Assembly (NCBI GenBank): GCA_910585155.1 | Contig: CAJUEC010000038.1 | Coordinates: forward strand, 1 to 24,563 | Direction of reading: 5' to 3' | Length of the DNA: 24,563 nt | Origin: an uncultured Oscillospiraceae bacterium | GTDB lineage: Bacteria > Bacillota > Clostridia > Oscillospirales > Oscillospiraceae | In this document: positions 14,801 to 24,169 of the stretch, piece after piece | Layout: each line of letters starts with the position of its first letter | Position numbering within the stretch: position 1 is the stretch's first letter | Made by a program: the position numbers and the translations under genes | The notes under the pieces: generated by a model | Databases searched by the model: none | Seen by the model: the letters and a program-made list of their open reading frames with translations, nothing else | Told to the model about the DNA's origin: nothing

Positions 14801-15731
14801 GTGTCAGGGTCTGAACATTGGAAGGACGAGGACGGCGCCGCCATGGAACAGATGAGCTCAGCCAGTCTGGAGAAGCTTCTGCTGCTTGACTTCTACTCCC
14901 CGGAGGAGGGGGGAGCGGATATGGACAAGCTGTACCATGCCGCCCAGCTTCTGGCCCAGCGGGAACCACAGCCCCCTGTGGACCAGGCGTGGGCCGCCTT
15001 TCAGGAAAAATACCTCCCTTTTGCCCCGTTCGGAACCTCCCTTTATGAGGACGGCAGCCCGCCGTCCTCATGCGCCGCCCCAGGACGGCGGGCTGCCGTC
15101 CTCATGCGCCGCCCCAGGACGGCGCCGCCGGTGGCTCCGCACCGCCTTGGCTGCGGCGGCACTGGCGGCCACGCTGCTGCTGTTCTGCGCGGCCGCAGGA
15201 GCCAACGGCTATGACCTGTGGGGGATTCTGGCCCGGTGGACGGACGAGCAGCTGGCCATTGAGCCGGACCAGATCGTCCCCATCCCCAAAAGCGACATCC
15301 ACATACCAGAGGAGCCGGAAGAATACTCCAGCCTTCAGGAGGCGCTGTCGGCCTGCGGCCTGTCTCAGCCGCTGGCCCCCAGCTGGATGCCGGAGGGGTT
15401 TGAGCTCAGCGCTTTGCACGTGGAGGACATGTCGGAGCTGGGCAATGTCATGTTTGCGGCGCTCTACGCCCGGGACGACAGCCACCTGACTATATTTATC
15501 AACGTCTACTTCGACACAGGCCAGTATTCCACCTCTCCCAGCACCCATTTCCAGAAGGACGAGGGAGATCCGGTCCCCTACACAGTGGGGGGTGTAACCC
15601 ATATGCTCATGACCAACGCGGGCCGGCCCGCCGCTGTCTGGGCCAGCGGACCCGCCGAGTGCTCTGTCACCGGCGACATCACCACCCAGGAGCTGAAGCA
15701 GATCATCGACTCCATCTACTGCGGGCAGTGA
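14801..15731 (+). pseudogene. Anti-sigma-like DUF4367 membrane protein, frameshifted by a 34-bp duplication
   Basis: The 5' part reads in one frame from GTG 14801 (GGGGAG seven bases upstream). The 3' part reads in another frame to the stop at 15731. A 34-bp sequence is present twice in tandem at 15049-15116; removing one copy joins the two parts into 298 codons. The restored protein has a cytoplasmic helical part (1-95), RRRRWLR, one membrane helix (about 101-122) and an outer DUF4367-like domain (PSWMPEGFEL ... AAVWASG ... ITTQELKQIIDSI). This plan, directly after a sigma gene, fits an anti-sigma or sigma-coupled sensor. As it stands, translation would stop at 15214 with no membrane anchor. 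A read error is possible but unlikely for an exact 34-base copy. Confidence 0.85.
15047..15123 (+). repeat. 34-bp tandem duplication with nested perfect 22-bp inverted repeat
   Basis: Unit 1 is 15049-15082, unit 2 is 15083-15116, and GGACGGC starts a third (15117-15123). The units differ only in their middle five bases, AGCCC versus GGGCT, which are inverses of each other. In consequence 15047-15068 and 15082-15103 are a perfect 22-bp inverted repeat with a 13-base loop. Thirty-four is one more than a multiple of three, so the copy shifts the reading frame by one base. Confidence 0.95.
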
Positions 15732-15794
15732 CGGATGTCCGCCCGAACCCATACTATAAGGAACCTGTATTTTGAGAAGGGAGGCTGTTCTGAT

Positions 15795-17597
15795 ATGGAA
15801 CAGGAAAGGAAACAAAAAAGGGAAAATATAGCGGCCGGCGCGGTGGGCGCCTTTCTGGGCTCACTGGTGGGAGTGCTCTGCATCGTCCTGATCGACCAGC
15901 TGGGCTATGTGGCCTCCATCTCCGGCCTGGTCATGGCCGTGGGGGCCCTGAAGGGCTATGAGCTGCTGGGCGGCCGGCTGAGCAGGATGGGGGCGGTCAT
16001 CTCCTGCGTCCTCATTCTGATCATGACCTATCTGGCCCACCAGCTCACCTGGGCCATCGCCGTGGCCGGCGTGGCGGAGGCCGGTATTTTTGAGTGCTTC
16101 CAGGCCATCCCCGCCCTGCTGGAGGCGGAGGCCCTGGAGGGCCGCATCTACTGGGGCAACCTGGCCCTGCTGTACCTGTTCACCCTGGTGGGGGCGGTGC
16201 CCACCATCATCAGCGGGCTTCAGGGCTCGGACCTGCCCGACCTCCCCCGCGCCTCCGCCGCCGCCCAGGGAACGGAGGAGGTGGAGGCCGCCTTCTATCC
16301 GGGGAATCCCAAGTGGATGCGCCCGCTGAGGTTCAGCGCCTCGCTGTCCATGCTGCTGGGCCTTGTGCCCACCGTTGTGCTGATGTTCATGGCCTTTGGG
16401 GATGATTACGCCCCGTCACTCATTTTAGCGGGCTTTGGCTGCCTCATCAGCAGCATCGTGATGATGCTGATCGGCCTGGCCCATGTCCAGCTGGCCCAAA
16501 ACGCCACGTTCCTCATGGTCCGGGTCAACGGCATGGTGTGGAAGGTGAACCTCCCCCTGCTGAACGTCTCCGATACATACCGCTTCACCAAGAAGAACGG
16601 GGCCATTCGGGCCATCCGGTGGGACATCCTCAGCGCGGAGGAGCAGGAGCGGGCCAGGGCCTCCATCCTGCGGGCCATCTCCCTGCTGAGCAGCGGACAG
16701 GTGATGCCGGGCAGCATCCTCAGCCGGGCGGTGATGCCGCTGACGGATTTCCAGTTCATCCAGGAGGACTCCTGGCGGTGGCTGGGCTCCTACGCCAACG
16801 CCAACGGCAGGCGAAAGAAGCTCTCCATCCCCAAGGCCTATCCCGGCTTTGCCCCCGTCCCCGGCATGGAGCCCGCCCAGGAGCCTGTCCCGCCCCGCTG
16901 GGGGCTGTTCATCCTGTCGGCGGCGCTGGCCGCGGTGCTGGCCCTGGCCGGCGCGGGCTTCGGCCTGCTGCTGCAGAGCCCGGCGCTCGATTCCCCCGCC
17001 CCCACCCCCACCCAGCCTGTGGAGGGGACCCCCTCCCCCGCCCCCACGCCCACCTCCCTGCCCGACCCCCAGGAGCTGTTCCATGTGGGGGAGGAGCTGG
17101 GGTACGCCTACACCGGGGTGGGCTACATCAAGGCTCCCGACGGCATGTTCGGCTACGAGGGCGCCTATGTGGACGCCCATGTCCCCTACAGCCAGGACCC
17201 CGTCTACCCCAACGACGGCCGCGCCATCCGCTCCGCCGCCCACGGCATGGAGGTGGAGGTCACCATCGCCCAGTCCGACGGGAACGCCGTCGATGTGGTG
17301 GATTCGGCCTATCAGGCCATGGTGGACGCCGGCATGGATATCTATGAGGACGGCGTCACCGACACCCAGTATTTCGAGGAATACGACGTGGCCGTCAAGC
17401 AGGTTTCCTATTTTGAGGAGGACCGCACCAAGGTCCGGGTGGTCGCGCTGTACGCCGACTACAAGCAGGACGGCTTCTACCTCTCCGCGTCCATCACCTA
17501 CCAGCCGGAGCTGATGGATGAGGATTATCCCGCCCTGCTCCAGGAGCTCAGCGACGCCTACGCGCTGACTCTGCCGGAAATTCCGCCCATGGAGTGA
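15795..17597 (+). CDS. Large multi-pass membrane protein of unknown function with an outer C-terminal domain
   Basis: A 600-aa protein with probable membrane helices near residues 12-33, 38-56, 66-86, 120-142, 183-202, 207-229 and 369-393. Residues 240-365 form a cytoplasmic domain (VRVNGMVWKVNLP ... RWDILSAEEQERAR). After the last helix a Pro/Thr-rich linker (398-425) leads to a C-terminal domain of about 175 residues that is probably outside the cell. ATG 15795 is chosen for its GGGAGG nine bases upstream. It follows the sigma and anti-sigma-like genes in the same direction, 63 bases after the latter, so it probably belongs to that module, perhaps as sensor or target. The family is not recognised. 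Confidence 0.8.
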   Translation: MEQERKQKRENIAAGAVGAFLGSLVGVLCIVLIDQLGYVASISGLVMAVGALKGYELLGGRLSRMGAVISCVLILIMTYLAHQLTWAIAVAGVAEAGIFECFQAIPALLEAEALEGRIYWGNLALLYLFTLVGAVPTIISGLQGSDLPDLPRASAAAQGTEEVEAAFYPGNPKWMRPLRFSASLSMLLGLVPTVVLMFMAFGDDYAPSLILAGFGCLISSIVMMLIGLAHVQLAQNATFLMVRVNGMVWKVNLPLLNVSDTYRFTKKNGAIRAIRWDILSAEEQERARASILRAISLLSSGQVMPGSILSRAVMPLTDFQFIQEDSWRWLGSYANANGRRKKLSIPKAYPGFAPVPGMEPAQEPVPPRWGLFILSAALAAVLALAGAGFGLLLQSPALDSPAPTPTQPVEGTPSPAPTPTSLPDPQELFHVGEELGYAYTGVGYIKAPDGMFGYEGAYVDAHVPYSQDPVYPNDGRAIRSAAHGMEVEVTIAQSDGNAVDVVDSAYQAMVDAGMDIYEDGVTDTQYFEEYDVAVKQVSYFEEDRTKVRVVALYADYKQDGFYLSASITYQPELMDEDYPALLQELSDAYALTLPEIPPME

Positions 17598-17653
17598 GGG
17601 GCCCGCCGGCGGAAGCGAAAGTTTATGTGAGTTTTGAGTGAGGAGAAATAAAA

Positions 17654-18328
17654 ATGGGAAATTTAATGGCTAAAATCAGCCGGGTTGGGCTGATTCTGAT
17701 TCTCATCGGCGGGCTGATGCTGTGGCCGTCCCTGCAGGACACCATCACCTCCTTCCAGGCGCCCAAAAGCTTTGAGGATGTGCTGGAGGAGGGGGCCGTC
17801 CCCGGGGAGCACGTGTCGGGCCGGGTTCCCTACCTGCTGGACACCTTTGCCAGCATGGAGACTTGGACGGAAAACAGCCGGACCCACGCCACCACATCCA
17901 AGCGGACCTCCTTCCGCTACTACGTCCTGCCCGGCGGAGAGGGGTACCTGGGGCTTTCGGTTGCCTCCCACTCCTTCTCCTCGGCGAACAGCCTGGTGGA
18001 GCAGACCTACGCCTGCCTGCTGGAGGACGGCGGGGAGCCCACGGCTGAGCTCATTGTGGACGCCCGGGTGGTGGAAATGGAGGAGGAGCTGGCCCAGCTG
18101 TTCCGGGAGGATCTACAGGACTACTACGGCTACACCGACCAGGATCTTGAGGCCATGGGCACGCCTCTGCTGGTGGAGCCCCGGGCCTTTGGCACCATCC
18201 GGGCCTTCTGCGGCGTGGGCACAGCCCTAATCCTGGCGGGGGCTGCGGCGCTGGTGATCCGCTGGGTGCGGGTGAGCGCCCGGATCCGCAGGGCCCGGGA
18301 GGAGGCGCCCGGCCCCGATCTGGACTGA
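17654..18328 (+). CDS. Membrane-anchored protein with two terminal helices, unknown function
   Basis: A 224-aa protein with one membrane helix at each end: about residues 10-25 (GLILILIGGLMLW) and about 185-207 (IRAFCGVGTALILAGAAALVI). Between them is a roughly 155-residue soluble domain, presumably extracellular (VSGRVPYLLDTFASMETW ... YYVLPGGEGYLGLSVASHS). A short basic tail follows. ATG 17654 has a GGAG about 11 bases upstream. It is last in the sigma-factor cluster, 56 bases after the 600-aa gene and before a strong terminator. The family is not recognised with confidence. Confidence 0.8.
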   Translation: MGNLMAKISRVGLILILIGGLMLWPSLQDTITSFQAPKSFEDVLEEGAVPGEHVSGRVPYLLDTFASMETWTENSRTHATTSKRTSFRYYVLPGGEGYLGLSVASHSFSSANSLVEQTYACLLEDGGEPTAELIVDARVVEMEEELAQLFREDLQDYYGYTDQDLEAMGTPLLVEPRAFGTIRAFCGVGTALILAGAAALVIRWVRVSARIRRAREEAPGPDLD

Positions 18329-18360
18329 CGGACGGCCTCCAGCCCCTGGCGCGCTTTCAT

Positions 18361-18401
18361 AAAGCATCGGAGCAGGCCAATACGCCTGCTCCGATGCTTT
18401 T
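18361..18401 (+). terminator. Terminator of the sigma-factor cluster
   Basis: A perfect 17-bp stem (18361-18377 with 18384-18400) and CAATAC loop, ending in TTTT. It marks the 3' end of the cluster that starts with the sigma gene. Confidence 0.9.
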
Positions 18402-18565
18402 ACACTCTGATAGAGGCGGCGGCTGCAAACTCCAGATTCTGAGCCGCCCGGCCCTGTAGACACCATCTTTTTTGATGAAATTTGGATATTTTGCTATATA
18501 TTTCCTGTCGTGAGAGGCACTTTTTTGCGCCGCAACTGCTTGATACAGTTTTCTGCCGCATATGA
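18402..18565. other. Intergenic, nothing recognised
   Basis: This AT-richer stretch between the terminator and the kinase promoter holds no reading frame with a ribosome binding site. No conserved RNA element is recognised in it. Confidence 0.4.
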
Positions 18566-18595
18566 TTGACACGATTGGGTGGTACATGGTATTAT
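18566..18595 (+). promoter_or_regulatory. Promoter of the first hybrid kinase
   Basis: TTGACA (18566-18571), 18 bases, TATTAT (18590-18595). The leader to the ATG at 18746 is about 145 bases and includes a GCGGCG / CGCCGC hairpin (18663-18684). No known riboswitch is recognised in it. Confidence 0.7.
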
Positions 18596-18745
18596 GACAC
18601 AGATTTTCTGATTTTTTCAGCGGAGCCCCGGGGCAGAGCGGGAATCACACCGGCAATGTAAAGCGGCGCTTTCCGGAACGCCGCGCCTGGGCATCCGATG
18701 TGGCAGCGATTGGACTGGGAATCAGTCAATATGGAGGACAGGTAT

Positions 18746-21328
18746 ATGGATTATTCAGGGGAATTTTGGGAACGGACTGGGGAGAACACTCCGGCCGCCG
18801 ACACCCACGAGCTCCACAGCGGCATACAAAGCGTTCAGAATCTGGAGGCCGTCATCAACGAGGGCCTTCGCGTCGCCCTGCTGGAGGAGACGCCGGACCA
18901 GTCGCTGGGGGTGCTGCTGAAGCATCTGGGACATGCGCTGAACGGGGAGCGGACCTATATATTCGAGCAGAACGAGTCCGGCGGCGATGACAACACCTAT
19001 GAGTGGGTGGCCGACGGGGTGGAGCCGGAAAAGGACAGCCTCCAAAACGTCCCCCCGGAGGTGTGCGCCAGCTGGTACCGAAAGTTTGGCATCGGCAAGC
19101 GCATCGTCATCGAAAGCCTGGAGGATATCCGGGAGACCGATCCGCTTCAGTATCAGAATCTGGAGCGGCAGGGCGTCCACTCCCTTGTGGTGGTCCCCCT
19201 GTATGACGGCAAACGGATCATCGGCTTTTACGGCGTGGACAATCCCCCTGTGCGGTCGCTGGAGTACGCGTCAAACATGCTCCAGACCGCGGCTTATTTT
19301 ATCGTATCCTCCCTGAAGCGGCGCAATCTGGTCCGGGAGCTTCAGAAGCGGAGCTATAACGTGCTCCACGCCCTCAGCGTGGACTACCTTGGTATATATC
19401 AGGTAAGCCTCGACACCGGCGAGTGCGAGGTCTACCGCAGCAGCGGGCAGCTGGAGGTGGATTGGGCGGCCAATTTTCAGGACGGGTACGAGGCGGCTCT
19501 GGAGCGGTATATTTCCCAGTATGTGGTTCCCCGGGACCAGGAGCGGCTGCGCACCGTGACAAAAAAGCGCTATGTGCTCGCCCAGCTCAGGACCAAGAAG
19601 AAGTTCTCCGCCCGGTACCAGGTGAAGGACAGCGCCTCGGGACTGAAGCACCTGGAGATCCACTTCTCCGCCACAGAGAAGACGGCCACGGAGAACTGCG
19701 CGATTTTCGCCCTGCGGGATGTCAACGCCCTGGTGGAGCAGGAGGAGAAGTACAAGCTGGAGGCAAGGCAGAGCCTGGAGGACATTCTGGAGGGCGCCCG
19801 AACCGGAATCTGGACCATCGAGCTGGAGGAGGGCTGCCCGCCGAGAATGTACGCGGACCGGACCATGCGGATTCTTTTGGGCGTGCCGGACGAGATCGGG
19901 CCGGAGGAATGCTACCGCCGCTGGTTTGCGGGCATCGAGCCGGATTATGTGGAGATGGTGGAGGAAGCCGTGCAGGAAATGCTGAAGGGCGGGCGCTCCG
20001 AGGTGGTGTACCCCTGGAATCACCCGGAGCTGGGGAAAATCTATGTCCGCTGCGGCGGTGTGCCGGACAAGGCCTTCAAAAAACCCGGCATCAGCCTGAA
20101 CGGATACCATCAGGACATCACAGAGACCATGGTCACGAGAAAGAAGCAGGAACAGTCCATCATGGAGCTGCTGGAGCGGGTGCGGCAGGCAAACTCGGCA
20201 AAAAGCGAGTTTCTCTCCCACATGTCCCACGACCTCCGCACGCCCATCAACGGTATTCTGGGAATGCTGGCCATTCAGGAGAGATGCCAGGACGACCCGG
20301 AGCGGCAGAGGCAGTGCCGGAAAAAAATCCGGGTGTCAACGGAATATCTGCTGTCCCTGGTGAACGACGTGCTTCAGGTCAGCAAGCTGGAGAGCGGACG
20401 GCCCGCGGCGGTGGAGGAGCCCTTTGACCTTCACGACACGCTGAGAGACTGTATCGCCATGCTCTCCCCCCTGACGGAGGAGCGGGGAATCCGGCTGGAG
20501 CTGGAGGATTCCGGGCTGCGGCACAGCAGGGTGATCGGAAATCCGCTGCATTTGAAACAGATTCTGACAAACGTCATGGACAACGCCCTCCGATATAACC
20601 GGCCCCACGGCGCCGTCTTCGTCCGGGCGGAGGAGACCGCCTTCCAAAATGGGACCGCAAGCTGCCAGTTTGTCGTCGAGGACACCGGAATCGGCATTGG
20701 AGAGGAGTTCAAGGAGCACATTTTTGAGCCGTTCACCCAGGAGCACCAGGGAGCGAGAACCAACTATAACGGGGTCGGCCTGGGTATGTCCATCGTGAAG
20801 AAGCTGGTCGATCAGATGAAGGGAACGGTTGAGATCGACAGCCGGGTCGGCAAGGGGAGCGTGGTCCGGATCACCCTTCCCCTTCCAGTCGATGAGGCGC
20901 AGCTGGCGGCGTCTGCGGACGAGGCCTGGACTATGCCGGACAATATTGCCGGGATGCGCGTGCTTTTGGTGGAGGACAACGAGATCAACTGTGAAATCGT
21001 GGAGTACATTCTCCGGGACGTGGGCGTGGAGGTCGTGACTGCCAGCGACGGAAAGGCCGCTGTGGACGCCTTCACCGCGGCTGAGCCGGGGGCATTTGAC
21101 TGCGTGCTCATGGACTTGATGATGCCGGTCATGAGCGGATATGAGGCGGCGCGGGTGATTCGCGGCCTGGACCGGAGGGACGCGGAGGCCGTGCCCATAA
21201 TCGCCCTCTCGGCCAACGCATTCGATGAGGATATCGCGCTGGCAAAGGACGCTGGAATGAACGAGCATTTGGCAAAGCCGGTGGACATCCGTAAAATGTT
21301 CCAGGTCATGAGCCAATTGAGGGGCTGA
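18746..21328 (+). CDS. Soluble hybrid histidine kinase: GAF, PAS-like, HisKA, ATPase, receiver
   Basis: An 860-aa hybrid sensor kinase with no membrane segment. A GAF domain lies at about residues 35-185 (SLVVVPLYDGKRIIGFYGVDNP). Two PAS-like regions follow (about 205-335 and 340-470). HisKA has its phosphate-accepting His495 in SHDLRTP. The ATPase runs from about 595 to 714, with N box NVMDNALRYN, DTGIGIG and GVGLGMSIVK. A C-terminal receiver (737-860) has Asp790 in LMDLMMP and a Lys in LAKPVD. ATG 18746 has GGAGG eight bases upstream; the earlier ATGs at 18698 and 18731 have none. There is no DNA-binding domain, so a partner must carry the signal on. The similar kinase downstream may be one. 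Confidence 0.93.
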   Translation: MDYSGEFWERTGENTPAADTHELHSGIQSVQNLEAVINEGLRVALLEETPDQSLGVLLKHLGHALNGERTYIFEQNESGGDDNTYEWVADGVEPEKDSLQNVPPEVCASWYRKFGIGKRIVIESLEDIRETDPLQYQNLERQGVHSLVVVPLYDGKRIIGFYGVDNPPVRSLEYASNMLQTAAYFIVSSLKRRNLVRELQKRSYNVLHALSVDYLGIYQVSLDTGECEVYRSSGQLEVDWAANFQDGYEAALERYISQYVVPRDQERLRTVTKKRYVLAQLRTKKKFSARYQVKDSASGLKHLEIHFSATEKTATENCAIFALRDVNALVEQEEKYKLEARQSLEDILEGARTGIWTIELEEGCPPRMYADRTMRILLGVPDEIGPEECYRRWFAGIEPDYVEMVEEAVQEMLKGGRSEVVYPWNHPELGKIYVRCGGVPDKAFKKPGISLNGYHQDITETMVTRKKQEQSIMELLERVRQANSAKSEFLSHMSHDLRTPINGILGMLAIQERCQDDPERQRQCRKKIRVSTEYLLSLVNDVLQVSKLESGRPAAVEEPFDLHDTLRDCIAMLSPLTEERGIRLELEDSGLRHSRVIGNPLHLKQILTNVMDNALRYNRPHGAVFVRAEETAFQNGTASCQFVVEDTGIGIGEEFKEHIFEPFTQEHQGARTNYNGVGLGMSIVKKLVDQMKGTVEIDSRVGKGSVVRITLPLPVDEAQLAASADEAWTMPDNIAGMRVLLVEDNEINCEIVEYILRDVGVEVVTASDGKAAVDAFTAAEPGAFDCVLMDLMMPVMSGYEAARVIRGLDRRDAEAVPIIALSANAFDEDIALAKDAGMNEHLAKPVDIRKMFQVMSQLRG

Positions 21329-21338
21329 CCACTTCTTA

Positions 21339-21500
21339 GAACCTGTATCCACAACCTCAATTCACCATCTGACCGGGCCTTTTCCCGTCATGCGGCGTTG
21401 AATTTTCTTGAAATAAACACAATTATTCCTGCGAAAATTCGCCTTGCCTGACGGGAAAATCCCTCGGCCATCCGGCGATTTCGGCTGTGAATACAGGTTC
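21339..21500. mobile_element. 162-bp MITE-like palindromic element with TTA target duplication
   Basis: The ends are inverse copies: GAACCTGTATCCACAACC on the left and, inverted on the right, GAACCTGTATTCACAGCC. Pairing continues inward through TTTTCCCGTCA (both arms) and GAATTTTC, so the whole element could fold as one imperfect hairpin. TTA flanks both ends (21336-21338 and 21501-21503). It has no coding capacity. A three-base TTA duplication fits mobilisation by an IS5-like transposase, which is inference. Confidence 0.8.
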
Positions 21501-21534
21501 TTAAAATGTTGAAAACTGTGAGGATGGAAAAAGT

Positions 21535-24104
21535 ATGAAAAACAAGGCTTTGCCGCGTTCCTTCAAAATCAGCATAGCGGTGATGATTTGTTTCACTATT
21601 TTTGTGTTTTCCTTTCTCGGAATGTCCATTCACGATGTGAGCGAAAGCACGATTGAGGAGATCGGCACCGCCTATATGGCTGGAATGAACGAGCAGGTGT
21701 CGCTGCACTTTGAAACGATTATTGAGCTCCGCCTGACCATGGCGGAATCCATCGCGCATATTGCGGCAGGAGACCAGGATTTCGGTTACGGCTCGAAGGA
21801 GGAGATTGAATACGGCGCAAGGGCAAGGCACTTTCTGTGCGCCGCCCTGTACTCGCCCGACGGCGAAATTGAAATGATTTATGGCGACCCCGTGGAGCTC
21901 AAGCACCCGGAACCCTTTTTGGATAGCCTGCGGAGCGGGGAGCGCAAGACGGCGTCCGCAGTTGACAGCAGCGGGGACGGCGTGATCCTGTTCGGAGTCC
22001 CCTGCGAATACCCCATGTCCGACGGAGGCGACAGCCTTGCCATGGTTGTGGGGCTTTCCACCCAATATATGGGCCAGGTCCTCTTCCTGGACTCTGACAA
22101 GTCCTTGAGCTATTCCTTCGTCATACGAAAGGACGGCAGCTACGTCGTCGGAAGCGAGAACGATGCTCACAAAAACTATTTTGACCGGCTCTCCAGTATT
22201 TTCGAGGGTCAGGGCGAGGAGGCCGCCTCCTACATTGAACAGCTGACAGCGGCCATGAGCCGGGATGAAGATTATTCCGCTATTCTGAAAAACGGCCAGT
22301 CCCGCCGCCACCTGTACTGCACCGACCTGCCCTACTGCGATTGGTATCTGGTGACGGTCCTCCCCTTCGACAAGCTGGACGACGCAATCGCGGGGATGGG
22401 CAGCCATTGGCTCACCATTGTCTACGCCGCTTCCTTCGCGGTCATCGCCATGCTCCTCTACATATTCTTTCGGTATCTGCGGCTGTACCGAAACCAGCTG
22501 TCTGAACTGAAGCGGGTGAACACGGAAATGGACGCCGCCCGGAAGGACGCGGAGCGGGCACGCAAAGAGGCGGAGCAGGCCAGCACGGCCAAGCAGGACT
22601 TCCTTTCCAGCATGAGCCACGACATACGCACCCCCATGAACGCCATCATCGGGATGACGTCCCTGGCCATGGATCACGCCAATAATCCGGGGCAGGTTCA
22701 GGATTATCTGCGTAAAATCACGCTGTCCAGTAAGCATCTGCTGGGGCTGATCAACGATGTATTGGATATCTCCAAGATTGAAAGCGGTAAAATGGCGCTG
22801 AACGTTGAGCCCATGTCGCTGCGAGAGGTGATGGACTGCATTGTCAATATCATGCAGCCTCAGGTCAAGGCGAAAAATCAGCGGTTCAACGCGGCTGCCT
22901 ACGATATTCTCTCGGAGGATGTGTTCTGCGACAGCGTGCGGCTGAATCAGGTGCTGATCAACCTGCTGGGGAACGCCGTCAAATTTACGCCGGAGCGCGG
23001 CTCCATTTCGGTGACAGTGTATCAGGAGGCCCTTCCGGAGGCGCCTTCCCGCGTCCGCACCCACTTCCTGGTCAGCGATACGGGAATCGGCATGTCAAAG
23101 GAGTATCAAAAGGTAATATTCGAATCCTTCAGCCGGGAGGACAACAAGCGGGTACAGAAAACCGAGGGCTCCGGGCTTGGAATGACAATCACCAAGTATA
23201 TTATCGACGCCATGGGCGCGCCATTTCCGTCCGCAGCGAACAGGGGAGCGGCAGCGAGTTTCACGTTGTTCTTGACCTGGAGAAGGCGGCGGAGCGGGAG
23301 ATGGCCCCGGAGCTCCCGGACTGGGACGTTCTGGTGGTTGACGGCGACCAGCGGCTGTGCGCCAACACGGTTCATATTCTGGACTCCATCGGCCTGCGCG
23401 CCCAGTGGTGCCTGAGCGCCCAGCAGGCCGTGGAGCGGACGGCGGACGGCCGCTTCCAGCTGGTCCTTTTGGGATGGGAACTGCCGGACATGAATGGGGT
23501 CGAGGCCGCCCGGGCCATTCGGCTGCGCTGCGGGGAGGGCAGCCCTGCGGCCCTGCTCATGGCCTGTGATTGGAGCGGGATCGCGGACGAGGCCCGGGAG
23601 GCGGGGATCTCCGGCTTTATCTCCAAGCCGCTGTTTCAGTCCACTTTGTTCGATGCCCTCAGCGCATTTGCCGGCACCGGCGTTGAAAAAGCCGCCGATA
23701 CTGAAAAGGCGGTTGACCTGGTGCTTCGGGGGAAGCATATTTTGCTGGCGGAGGATAATGAGCTGAACTGGGAAGTGGCAAGCGAAATGCTCTCCATCCT
23801 TGAAGTGGAATTGGATTGGGCGGAGAACGGGCAGGCCTGCGTGGAGAAATTTGAGAGCTCCCCAGCCGGGTACTATGACGCGATCCTCATGGATGTGCGA
23901 ATGCCGGTTCTGGACGGCTATGAGGCCACCGCCGCGATTCGGAGGCTGGAGCGTGAGGACGCGGATATCCCCATCATCGCAATGACTGCCGACGCGTTTT
24001 CTGAGGACATTCAAAAGTGTTTGGCCTGCGGCATGAATGACCACTTGGCCAAGCCGATTGATGTACAGGCTGTCACCTACAAATTGAAAAAGTATTTGAA
24101 ATAA
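21535..24104 (+). pseudogene. Membrane hybrid histidine kinase with two receivers, broken by a one-base frameshift
   Basis: The frame from ATG 21535 encodes a helix at about 12-32, an outer Cache-like sensor (35-285), a helix at about 292-316, a coiled coil, HisKA with His362 in SHDIRTP, and an ATPase domain to SGLGMTITKYII. At about 23214-23222 one base is missing: GGGCGCGCC stands where GGGCGGCGCC would keep the frame. The other frame continues exactly where expected (AISVRSEQGSGSEFHVVLDL) into two receivers, to 24104. Restored length is 856 aa. Receiver 1 (about 596-715) has Gly in place of the phosphorylated Asp (LLGWELPDMNG). Receiver 2 (about 735-856) keeps Asp787. The first frame now runs on to 23415 with nonsense. 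It could be a true pseudogene or a sequencing error. Confidence 0.85.
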
Positions 24105-24131
24105 GGGACCTCCAGGGCAGGAGCATTGAAC

Positions 24132-24165
24132 AAAAAAGACGCCGGCAGCAGCCGGCGCCTTTTTT
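24132..24165 (+). terminator. Terminator after the second kinase
   Basis: CGCCGGC (24140-24146) and GCCGGCG (24151-24157) form the stem, with six As before and six Ts after it. Confidence 0.85.
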
Positions 24166-24169
24166 GTGT

